Assembly: GCA_016722045.1 (NCBI GenBank)
Contig: JADKGY010000020.1
Coordinates: 124,001-188,000 of the forward strand
Reading direction: 5' to 3'
Origin: Candidatus Opimibacter skivensis
GTDB taxonomy: Bacteria > Bacteroidota > Bacteroidia > Chitinophagales > Saprospiraceae
Length of the DNA stretch: 64,000 nt
Shown: positions 1 to 8,831 of the stretch, one piece after another
How the letters are laid out: the number at the start of each line of letters is the position of its first letter
Position numbering within the stretch: the first letter of the stretch is position 1
Translations under genes and position numbers: made by a program
The notes under the pieces: generated by a model
Database searches by the model: none
Seen by the model: the letters and a program-made list of their open reading frames with translations, nothing else
What the model was told of the DNA's origin: nothing

Positions 1-231
1 GACTAAGCTAAGAACCCAGAGAACCAGGATCACTATAGAAAATATCATAGAGAGATAAGGAACAGGCACCATGCCAACCAGCCAACTAAGCACGCCTAAA
101 ACGGTCAGGCCAAGCATTTGTCTGAGGTAATAGGATGTGTTTGGTCCTTTGTCTGATTGATTCATCACCAGTGCTATGATCCAGCCAATAAGTGTGAGGT
201 GAGCTACGATTGATTTTGTCTTGTCGTCCAT
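1..231 (-). CDS. Small membrane protein, DUF4870/Tic20-like (3' end outside window)
   Basis: Reading the minus strand from the ATG at 231 gives 77 codons open to the window edge, so the C-terminus is missing. The protein starts MDDKTKSIVAHLTLIGWIIA and has three hydrophobic stretches (about residues 9-24, 38-55 and 58-77) separated by a short polar loop with SDKGPNTSYYLRQ. A hydrophilic start, then a helix, then a Y-x-x-R-Q loop before the next helix is typical of DUF4870/Tic20-like small membrane proteins of unknown function. It is probably an inner-membrane protein. The family call rests on pattern recognition only; the coding call is firmer because the frame stays open with good membrane-protein composition. 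Confidence 0.6.
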   Translation of the reverse strand, partial: MDDKTKSIVAHLTLIGWIIALVMNQSDKGPNTSYYLRQMLGLTVLGVLSWLVGMVPVPYLSMIFSIVILVLWVLSLV

Positions 232-302
232 AATTGGTTTTGGTTTATATGGATAAAATTAGTAATCCTTTGGACTTCTACGCGAAAATTCTTTTAAACG
301 GT

Positions 303-2618
303 TTACCAGGAGGCCTGAACGGACAAAACAGGGATAATACCCAGTTGTTCCTGAGTATGGATACTCGCAAGGAAGGGATCGTAATAGTGAAATGCTGCAT
401 TTGAAATACCCAGCACATTCTGCACATCCAATGCATATCTCCACCGGATTTTTTTAGTTGCGATAGTTCTTGACAAGCTAAAATCGAGTCGGGAATAACT
501 GGCAAGTTGTTGATTAAAGTTTCCGGGTTCTGCATACACAGTGCCTTCTGCCTGTGCTGAAAGAACTTTGTCAATGGCTTGTTCCCATAAACCTCCAAGT
601 GTAAAATATCTAAGACTGATGTTCCAGATCCGGTTTTTATCTTTCTTTTCATGCACAAACTCTTTTGAGGCAAGAAAATTTAATGCAAACTTCCCATTAA
701 ATCTGCCCGGACGTAGTGATAACTGTCGGGCTTCGTACGATCTATCTCCTCTTACGCTTTTATAAATATTACCATTGATTTCCAGGGCCAATCCTTTTTC
801 ATTTCTATATCGCCATGATTCTTCTACACCATACGATTCAGCTGAAAGATAATTGCCAACCGGAAAATCTAATGAAGTGGTTGATTCAAAAAAATCGGCA
901 AGCTGTATGTATCTGTCCTGCACACTATAAAGTGTTAGGCGGTTTAGTTGCTGATAATAAATTTTCAATACAGCTGTGTGCTTTCTGACTGTACTACTTA
1001 ATCCTATTTCATATTTATTTACGATAATTGGAATCGTAGATAAAGTTTGATATGCATTGGTCAATACCTGCCCTGCTGAATGGCGAATGCCCGCGTAAAT
1101 ATTTCTTTCCAGTTTTCCCCATTGGATCATTCCTCTGAAACCAGGTGTAGTATAATCGTTAAGAAATGAATGGTTGATCTCGCCGCCTGCTTCGATTTTT
1201 AATACTTGTGAAAGGTCTATTTCTGCATTTATATACGGCCTGACAAAAGACTCTTCTCTCAGAGGACTTGAAGCTGCGGACTTATGTGTGTAATTCAGTC
1301 CTAATGCCGAATGAATGCGCGGTGAATGATTAAAATTTAATTCCGCCATAGATGAAAAAATATTCACCAAATCATTTCGATGGATTGAAACCGGCAACGG
1401 ACCAAATTGGCCACTTCGATCATATTTCGCATTGGATTGTGATTGCGAAATACCGGTGCGAAGATTCATTTTTGGACTAAAAGTGTAATCATATGTCAGG
1501 CCGCCACCATACAATACATTTGAAAAATCGATATCAAAAAAATCTTTGTATCGCTCTATTTTTTCAGGGTCTGTGACATGATCAAACTGATTGAGGCTTT
1601 TACCCGCCCAACCGTATATTTTCAACTTATATTTTTGACCGAGTTGACGGAATGAAACGACACCATCGTAATAATTAATTTTTTCACCACCGAAATCCGC
1701 ACCAAGATTTGTCAATACACCTGTAAAGCTATACCTGAGATTTACGTCCAACATTCCATTTTCACCTATCGACTGTGCTCCTCCATATTCAAAACCAAGA
1801 AGTCCTGCTTTTGCCCTCATTTCAGACTTGGCACTTTCATGCAAATGCATATCTATGACAGCCCCTGCACTTCGACCTATATCCAAAGGATTTATCCCGG
1901 TATACACATCCGTTGATCCTAATATCTGGGCAGAAAATAAATTCACCCCGCCGCCGGATTGTGTAGGCAGATCAGATAATGTACCCGCATTACTTGTGTG
2001 ATTTGGATTGACGATCTCCATGCCTTCCAGATACCAGCTATTGAACAGCGGCGATTCACCACGGGCAGACAAATGATTCGCCTGATCATTGACAAGGATC
2101 AGACCTGCTTTACTCTGGGCTACACGAACAGGGTCATCATAATTTGCTGCTGTCAATACAAGATCCTCCTCAGATATTCTTTCTAATATCGGATTAACAG
2201 GCCGGATAGATGAAACAGTTACAGTCTGAAGATTAAATGCATCAATCTCCAGAAAATTTTCAAGCCTGTAGGTTGTATAGCCATCCAATAATATCAGGTC
2301 CGGCGTTTCAGCTTTATAGCCTAGCGCATGAATCAAGATCTGAATTCTGCCTGCATCAGCCGAATGATAATCGTACCGGCCATTGTCATCTGTTGACAAT
2401 GAAGTCAGTACTGAATCGCCTTTTATAATTGAAATCGCCGCGCCTGAAATAGCCTGGTGGGAAATCTTCTCTTTAACATACCCGATCACCCCCTGCGATA
2501 AAAGAGAAGTAGAAAGAAAGAACAGACAAAACGAACAAGCTATAAATACGGAATCCCTCCGTAAAGAGGGATTCCTGAGGATCATAATTTGTTGGTTTTT
2601 CGACCGAAAATTCTCCAT
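303..2618 (-). CDS. TonB-dependent receptor with carboxypeptidase-regulatory-like N-terminal domain
   Basis: An outer-membrane beta-barrel receptor of 771 residues. A signal peptide lies near residues 20-42 (ending SLLSQG). It is followed by a carboxypeptidase-regulatory-like beta-sandwich (about 43-125, with the DNGRYDY strand motif), a plug domain (about 130-260, including LSARGESPLFNSWYLEGMEI), and a long barrel of alternating aromatic/polar strands ending in an aromatic residue (QASW). Family members import siderophores, glycans, peptides or cofactors with energy from TonB-ExbBD; the substrate cannot be read here. There is no SusD partner next to it, so it is not an evident polysaccharide utilisation locus. 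A second ATG 11 codons downstream (2585) would give a more usual signal peptide and may be the true start. It is divergent from the subtilase gene. Confidence 0.85.
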   Translation of the reverse strand: MENFRSKNQQIMILRNPSLRRDSVFIACSFCLFFLSTSLLSQGVIGYVKEKISHQAISGAAISIIKGDSVLTSLSTDDNGRYDYHSADAGRIQILIHALGYKAETPDLILLDGYTTYRLENFLEIDAFNLQTVTVSSIRPVNPILERISEEDLVLTAANYDDPVRVAQSKAGLILVNDQANHLSARGESPLFNSWYLEGMEIVNPNHTSNAGTLSDLPTQSGGGVNLFSAQILGSTDVYTGINPLDIGRSAGAVIDMHLHESAKSEMRAKAGLLGFEYGGAQSIGENGMLDVNLRYSFTGVLTNLGADFGGEKINYYDGVVSFRQLGQKYKLKIYGWAGKSLNQFDHVTDPEKIERYKDFFDIDFSNVLYGGGLTYDYTFSPKMNLRTGISQSQSNAKYDRSGQFGPLPVSIHRNDLVNIFSSMAELNFNHSPRIHSALGLNYTHKSAASSPLREESFVRPYINAEIDLSQVLKIEAGGEINHSFLNDYTTPGFRGMIQWGKLERNIYAGIRHSAGQVLTNAYQTLSTIPIIVNKYEIGLSSTVRKHTAVLKIYYQQLNRLTLYSVQDRYIQLADFFESTTSLDFPVGNYLSAESYGVEESWRYRNEKGLALEINGNIYKSVRGDRSYEARQLSLRPGRFNGKFALNFLASKEFVHEKKDKNRIWNISLRYFTLGGLWEQAIDKVLSAQAEGTVYAEPGNFNQQLASYSRLDFSLSRTIATKKIRWRYALDVQNVLGISNAAFHYYDPFLASIHTQEQLGIIPVLSVQASW

Positions 2619-2808
2619 CGAAAAATCTTTTTGATCAGGACGAAAGATAATAGAATTATTATGACAATAAAATGAAAAATATTTTTTTTCAATTTTTTAT
2701 TTCTCCTGTTTCAAAAATGAAATGATGAAAAATTGTCATGTGTTTGCCAAGACAAACACAGATAAAAGCAAAATGCCGCGCCTCAGGCAGTTTGGATTTC
2801 GTATTTTT

Positions 2809-5800
2809 ATGAAAGTGAATTACATACATGTCATTCGTGCCTTCATTTTCTCCTTCATTTCATTCATCTGCTGCCAACCTTCAGTCGCGCAGCAGGCAGT
2901 AACTTTCAAAACCGGTACCTTCCCTGTTTTAACAACCACGGCCTCTTCACGCTCTTCGACCCAGGCAGAATACCACTTCTTTGCAGCAGATCATGTTCTG
3001 ACGCCTGGAGAAAGAGAAGCATTACGCTTGCAGGGAATTGAAATCTTATATGCACTTCAGGATCATATATATTGGGTTCGCATAAAAGGATTAACAAATG
3101 ATAATTACTTAAAATATTTCTTCGATCTAAGTCCTGAGTATAAAAACACAATTACATTTTCAGAGCGATCTGACTTCAATAAGCTAAGACTTACGATTGC
3201 CCCTGGAATGGCTTTGTCAGAAATCGAATCATGGGCTGCTGAGAATACCATTTCCCTTCTTGACCTGCGGGCAATGAATTTTGGATTTATTGATGTAGAA
3301 GTTCGTGGCAGTGGTATGGAAAAGGTTATCAATACACCCTGGATTGCATACATCCAATCCATTCCTCATGACGAACAGGTCAATTACAGATTACTAAATG
3401 CTGAAAGAGGGTGGGGTCTGAAATCACCTCTTACCAGAAACCTTGATGGATCAGGTATCACTGTAGGCATCGGCGATGGCGGTCGTCTGGGCACACACGA
3501 AGATCTAGCTTCTTCTGTGCTTGACCTTTCGAGTTTTGCTCTGAGTAATCATGCAACCCAAGTCTCCGGCATCGTCACCGGCGCAGGACTTCTGGATCCT
3601 GCATTTGGATTTGGATACGCGCCAAATGCGCATGTGATCCTTAGAAATTTTTCAGATATTCTCTGGTCTTCTCCACAATACATCAGTGATTTCGGGATGA
3701 GCCTGACGAACAATTCTTATGGCTCTGCACTCACTGACTGTAGATACTTAGGTGATTATGATGGCACAAGTGCTGCCCTCGATGAGATGATCGTGGTTTA
3801 TCCTTCATTGCTTCATGTTTTCTCTTCAGGCAATTCAGGTGGCCAGACTTGCACGCCATTTCCAGCGGGATATGCAAATGTGCTCGGTGGGTATCAACCA
3901 GCAAAAAATGTTCTAACAGTTGGCGCTATAACGATTACAGATGCTATTGCAGGATTTTCAAGTCGCGGTCCTGTTGAAGATGGACGATTAAAACCGGAAG
4001 TGGTCGCCTATGGTCAGGGAAGATTCAGCACAATAAACAACAATACGTATTCAAGCAACAGTGGTACAAGCTTTTCATCTCCTGCCACAACCGGGATGGC
4101 AACACTACTATATCAACGTTACAGACAACTTCACAATGATAGTTTACCTGAGGCAGCCCTGATCAAAAATGTGATTTGCAACGGGGCAGATGATCTAGGT
4201 GCTACAGGTCCTGATTTTCTCTATGGCTACGGATGTATCAATGGTGTGCGGTCTGTTGAAATACTCGAATCAAATCATTACGCATCACTATCGATCAATG
4301 ATCAGCAGATTGTCACAAAGACAATGATTGTTCCATCCGGCGTAGCATCAGTTGATGTGATGCTCATGTGGTCTGATCCTGCTGCCGCTCCTTATGAAAC
4401 AGTTGCCCTGGTCAATGATCTTGATATTGTTGTCATCTCACCCACAGGAGATACATCTAAACCATGGCATTTAAATTATACTCCTTCAGGTGTTTCCTCC
4501 GCAGCAACTACCGGACCTGATCATGTCAATAATTATGAACAGGTAACCATTCAAACACCTATAGCCGGTACGTATACGATCCGTGTCAAAGGATTCAGGG
4601 TTCCTCTCGGTCCACAACGTGCATGGGTTTCATGGGACATTCAACATGCAGGTATTACGATTCAGTCACCAGATGGCGGAGAAGTATTTAAACCTGGAAA
4701 TGTTTCATTACCCAATGACAAACAATATATCCGATGGGATGCATTTGGGACTGGATCATCAACATTTACAATTGATTACAAAACGAGTGCAGGTGGAGCA
4801 TGGACAAACATTGCTACTAATGTTCCTTCTACACGACGATACCAGGATTGGTTTGTACCTAATGTGCCTACGGATAAATTGAAAGTCAGAGTCACCGCAT
4901 CAAATGGCATGCAGGATTCTTCGAATAATTATTCCGTGATCCTGGCGCCTCCGACAAATCTTTCTGCGTCATCACCCTGCAATGGATATATTCAACTCTC
5001 GTGGGATCCTGTCACGGCAGCGGATCATTACGAAGTCTATAAACTTAAAAATGAGATACTGACATTATTAACAACAACATCTAACACGTCTATTTCATTA
5101 GGCGGTTTCGCTGCCGATTCTGCAGCGTGGGTTACTGTTGCTGGTGTCTTTCCATCAGGCAAACAAGGACTCAGGGCGCGTGCAGTTCTGATCACTCCCG
5201 GCGGAGGAAATCAATGCACATGGAATAATGACTTAAGACTTGATTCTCTTGTTCAACTTCGATCGGGTAGAAAATTTACATCCTCTGCATTGACTGCATC
5301 TGACACGATACGCGTGCACATCACTAATGAAGGAGCCACAAATGCATCAGGCTTTTCATTGTCTTACTCGATTAATAATGGCTCAGTCGTTACTCAACCT
5401 TACGCCGGAACATTAAGTGCAGGAACAGGAAGTGTTTTTAAATTTAATCAACCGGCAGATTTATCAGCAACAGGTAATTATAACATAAAGGTGTGGACTA
5501 CCTATGCTTCAGATCCGCTTCATCAAAATGATACAATCAATACCAATATTCATCATCTTCCAAATACTTTAATCACGTTACCATGGTCGGAAGATTTTGA
5601 ATCGATTCCGGATGTGCAGGTTTTGAATAGCAGGACAGGATTGCCGGGGCTTGATGCATGGGATGTTTCACTTGAACCAACCTGCAGGGTAAGAACATTT
5701 GCAGGCTCTCCTTTTTGTCATTCCGGTGATCGGGCACTTACTGTCGACGCCACACAAAATAGCTCATCAAAGAAGGGAAATCTTTTTCTCACGATGAATA

Positions 5801-8574
5801 TGTCAAGCTATTCTGTGAACAATGACGAGATATTGATGAATATGTATTTCATGCATCATGAGATCATACCGGATGTCGTCAATACAGAAGCCGTATGGAT
5901 AAGAGGATCAGATGCAGATACATTTTTGTTGCTGACCTATTTACCAAATGAAGCCAACCTTCGTGGGATTTATCAACATCTGACAGGACTTCGCATCACT
6001 ACATTATTGAATCAGCACAATCAGAATTTCAGCTCTTCATTCCAGGTCAAATTTACGCATGACGTCAAAGGCACTGCAGGACAGACGACAAGTGAGGATG
6101 GCCAGACCATAGATGATATTTCATTCACCCGGATTCAAAAGGATATTACACTTGATCAATTGATTCAACCACAAATTCAGTCATGTGGATTGGGCATAGA
6201 AACCATTGAAGTGCATGTCAGCAATACAACTAATATGCCCGTGGACAGCACATCCATTTTCTGGCAAATAAATGGAGGCACAATACACTCCATGAATATT
6301 GGAACAATCGCCGGCAACGCTTCGATGAATTTAATGTTAAATCCAACGTTCAATTTTTCAAATGCAGGAACATACAATCTTGTATCATGGGTCTACAGTC
6401 CGCAAGATGATTTTCATTTTAATGACACACTCCGAATTCAAATCGTCAATTCGGCGCTGATCACTTCTTTTCCTTATCGGGAAGGTTTTGAAACCGGTCC
6501 TGATGGCTGGGTAGCGGGAGGCATCAATTCATCATGGATGACAGGTTCTCCCGGAAAAGAAATTATTTCGCGTGCCGCTGAAGGTCAAAAAATATGGACT
6601 ACAAATTTAAATGGCCCTCACAACCCCGATGAAGTGTCCTATCTCTATTCACCTTGTTTTGATTTCACAGGATTCACACAACCGTTTCTTTCATTTGCAT
6701 TTCAATATCAGCTTGAAACCGGTTTCGATTATGCATGGGTCGAATATCGTGTTGAAGGAAGTGAGGACTGGTTAAAATTAGGTGTACAGGGAAATGGTAC
6801 AAACTGGTATAACGATGCTTCCAATCGTTGGAATGGAACGCAATCCCGATGGGTCACCACCGGAATCCAGATTCCGGTAACGAATACAGTTGTACAATTT
6901 CGTTGGGTGATGCAATCTGATGTTGGTGTTGAATTAGAAGGCCTTGCTGTTGATCAAATCAATATCTATGATCGGGTGCAGATTTATAACGGAGTGGATT
7001 TGCAAATGACACAACCTGTATCCGGAAATAACTGGATTCATTTCGATCAGTCCGGACAAAGAATTTTAAGTATCAACCCTGAAGGCCAGGACTTGGGAAA
7101 TGTAACTGTGAGTTTATTCAAATCCAACCAGGGATTTTTACTCGCGGATAGTTTATATCTCTTGTCGCGCAATTGGGTAGTCACCAGTTCATTGCCCGTA
7201 AATGGAAATATAAAATTGCGAGGATACTTTACGGCAACAGAAGCGAATAATCTGGTCAATGCAACAGGGTGTAGTCAATGTATAGTCGCCAGAGATGGAT
7301 TTGATGTCACGGCACTACGCTATTCAGGTCCGAATCAGGATGGACTATACAGCAATAATATAGCATCGCAGGTATTGACGTATCCATTGGATTCAACAGA
7401 AATCCATCCATATGAAAATGGATATTATGCGGAATGGTCCACGTCAGGATTATCAGAATGGTGGATCACTTCCCAGGTCACAAAAAAAGCCGGACAACTA
7501 TCCAGGAGAGTCAGTAGCTCGGGTGATGATGCCGAAGAGCATCAGGACAATGGGGCTGTCAATCCTGTTCGCGACATCATAGCGATGACAGAATATAATG
7601 GACAGCAAACTATTGGCTGGCGATTTAAAAACATAACCATTCCACTTGGTAGCTACATAAAGGATGCAAAGATCAAATGGACTTCACGTGATACGTCATC
7701 ATCATCAGCCCAATGGATACTTCGCAGTGAACTCTCTGCTGATGCGTCTACGTTCATCACAAGCAAATACAATATCACACTTAGATCAAGATCAAATCAG
7801 GTTGTTCAATGGCAGCCTTCGGGTTGGACATTGACTAACCAGGAATATACCTCGCCGGACATACGACACCTTGTTCAAAATATTGTAGACCAAACAACAT
7901 GGAAGACAGGAAATGATCTGGTGCTGATCATGAAAGGATCAGGCCTGAGGGAATCATGGAGTTATGACGGCGATCCATTGAAAGCAGCAGAACTCGTCAT
8001 TACATATGATAGCACATGCACAGCAAATGGAATTCTGTATGTCAATAAGAATGCTACAGGCTTGCAAAATGGATCATCATGGACGGATGCCTATAGATCT
8101 TTCGAGCAGGCATTGGATCGTGCTGCACATTGTTCGGCTGTAACACAGATATGGATAGCCGGAGGAACCTACATGCCTTATGTTGATGTAAGTCGTAATT
8201 CAGGATTTACCATCTCCAACGGTCTCAGTGTGTATGGTGGATTTTTTGGAAATGAAACGAATATCAATCAACGGATCTACGGTATGTATCCTACTATGTT
8301 GAGTGGAGATATTGGAACTTTAAATAGCACTGGAGACAATTTATATCATGTCATCACCATCTCTTCTGGCGGAAATGTCCTGTTGGATGGAATCACGATA
8401 CAGGGAGGAATGGCCAATGGAGGGACAATTCCGTTGCAGACGGGAAGTGGGGTTTATAATCAGGGCTCCCTTACCTGTAAGCAGATCACCCTTGTCAGCA
8501 ATTCTGCACCTGCTTTTTATAATGCTCCGGGTAGCCTACTCATCACAAGTGGTTTGGTTCAGGTAATACCTTAG
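2809..8574 (+). CDS. Giant secreted S8 subtilisin-like protease with DNRLRE and beta-helix C-terminal regions
   Basis: About 1921 residues. I chose the ATG at 2809 because it is followed directly by a signal peptide (MKVNYIHV...SVAQQ); the frame opens further upstream at 2722, but that would put 29 polar residues ahead of the signal. Catalytic motifs, numbered from 2809: Asp223 in IGDGG, His248 in SNHATQVSG, Asn301/302 in LTNNSYG, Ser421 in GTSFSSPA. Downstream are a P/pro-protein beta-jelly region, fibronectin-like and CARDB-like repeats, a MAM/jelly-roll-like segment, a DNRLRE-type domain (about 1600-1750) and the start of a right-handed beta-helix (from about 1750: LYVNKNATGLQNGSSWTDAY). 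It is probably an extracellular protease or adhesin. Oddity: there is no recognisable T9SS sorting domain, and the protein stops inside the beta-helix region at GLVQVIP. Confidence 0.88.
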   Translation: MKVNYIHVIRAFIFSFISFICCQPSVAQQAVTFKTGTFPVLTTTASSRSSTQAEYHFFAADHVLTPGEREALRLQGIEILYALQDHIYWVRIKGLTNDNYLKYFFDLSPEYKNTITFSERSDFNKLRLTIAPGMALSEIESWAAENTISLLDLRAMNFGFIDVEVRGSGMEKVINTPWIAYIQSIPHDEQVNYRLLNAERGWGLKSPLTRNLDGSGITVGIGDGGRLGTHEDLASSVLDLSSFALSNHATQVSGIVTGAGLLDPAFGFGYAPNAHVILRNFSDILWSSPQYISDFGMSLTNNSYGSALTDCRYLGDYDGTSAALDEMIVVYPSLLHVFSSGNSGGQTCTPFPAGYANVLGGYQPAKNVLTVGAITITDAIAGFSSRGPVEDGRLKPEVVAYGQGRFSTINNNTYSSNSGTSFSSPATTGMATLLYQRYRQLHNDSLPEAALIKNVICNGADDLGATGPDFLYGYGCINGVRSVEILESNHYASLSINDQQIVTKTMIVPSGVASVDVMLMWSDPAAAPYETVALVNDLDIVVISPTGDTSKPWHLNYTPSGVSSAATTGPDHVNNYEQVTIQTPIAGTYTIRVKGFRVPLGPQRAWVSWDIQHAGITIQSPDGGEVFKPGNVSLPNDKQYIRWDAFGTGSSTFTIDYKTSAGGAWTNIATNVPSTRRYQDWFVPNVPTDKLKVRVTASNGMQDSSNNYSVILAPPTNLSASSPCNGYIQLSWDPVTAADHYEVYKLKNEILTLLTTTSNTSISLGGFAADSAAWVTVAGVFPSGKQGLRARAVLITPGGGNQCTWNNDLRLDSLVQLRSGRKFTSSALTASDTIRVHITNEGATNASGFSLSYSINNGSVVTQPYAGTLSAGTGSVFKFNQPADLSATGNYNIKVWTTYASDPLHQNDTINTNIHHLPNTLITLPWSEDFESIPDVQVLNSRTGLPGLDAWDVSLEPTCRVRTFAGSPFCHSGDRALTVDATQNSSSKKGNLFLTMNMSSYSVNNDEILMNMYFMHHEIIPDVVNTEAVWIRGSDADTFLLLTYLPNEANLRGIYQHLTGLRITTLLNQHNQNFSSSFQVKFTHDVKGTAGQTTSEDGQTIDDISFTRIQKDITLDQLIQPQIQSCGLGIETIEVHVSNTTNMPVDSTSIFWQINGGTIHSMNIGTIAGNASMNLMLNPTFNFSNAGTYNLVSWVYSPQDDFHFNDTLRIQIVNSALITSFPYREGFETGPDGWVAGGINSSWMTGSPGKEIISRAAEGQKIWTTNLNGPHNPDEVSYLYSPCFDFTGFTQPFLSFAFQYQLETGFDYAWVEYRVEGSEDWLKLGVQGNGTNWYNDASNRWNGTQSRWVTTGIQIPVTNTVVQFRWVMQSDVGVELEGLAVDQINIYDRVQIYNGVDLQMTQPVSGNNWIHFDQSGQRILSINPEGQDLGNVTVSLFKSNQGFLLADSLYLLSRNWVVTSSLPVNGNIKLRGYFTATEANNLVNATGCSQCIVARDGFDVTALRYSGPNQDGLYSNNIASQVLTYPLDSTEIHPYENGYYAEWSTSGLSEWWITSQVTKKAGQLSRRVSSSGDDAEEHQDNGAVNPVRDIIAMTEYNGQQTIGWRFKNITIPLGSYIKDAKIKWTSRDTSSSSAQWILRSELSADASTFITSKYNITLRSRSNQVVQWQPSGWTLTNQEYTSPDIRHLVQNIVDQTTWKTGNDLVLIMKGSGLRESWSYDGDPLKAAELVITYDSTCTANGILYVNKNATGLQNGSSWTDAYRSFEQALDRAAHCSAVTQIWIAGGTYMPYVDVSRNSGFTISNGLSVYGGFFGNETNINQRIYGMYPTMLSGDIGTLNSTGDNLYHVITISSGGNVLLDGITIQGGMANGGTIPLQTGSGVYNQGSLTCKQITLVSNSAPAFYNAPGSLLITSGLVQVIP

Positions 8575-8790
8575 ACAATTTTACACCTGAGATTGCATGT
8601 TTTTTATCCTTTAAGCTGAAAAACCATAGCCTGAATGTCTCTCCTTGTGTCCCTTCCTACGGAGGAAAAAATTCCTAAAAACTGACGATTTACACATTAA
8701 AAAATAACATAATGTGTTAATTTTATATTAGATTTGTTGTTGCCTGTCAATGATCTTGTTCGAAGAGCCATGCTGGTATCAGTATATTTC
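8575..8790. other. Intergenic spacer between subtilase and carboxypeptidase
   Basis: No coding potential in any frame worth reporting. Reading on past the subtilase stop in the other frames does not reveal a missing T9SS sorting domain. The right end carries the promoter box listed separately. Confidence 0.5.
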
Positions 8791-8798
8791 TAACTTTG
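8791..8798 (+). promoter_or_regulatory. Bacteroidota -7 promoter box TAACTTTG for the M14 carboxypeptidase
   Basis: TAACTTTG followed by CA matches the Bacteroidota sigma-ABfr -7 consensus TAnnTTTG exactly and lies 33 nt before the ATG at 8832, a normal leader length. I see no convincing -33 TTTG at the expected spacing, so the call rests on the -7 box and its position. Confidence 0.5.
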
Positions 8799-8831
8799 CA
8801 ATCGTTTTTTACCCCCTGATTTATTGCTCCT

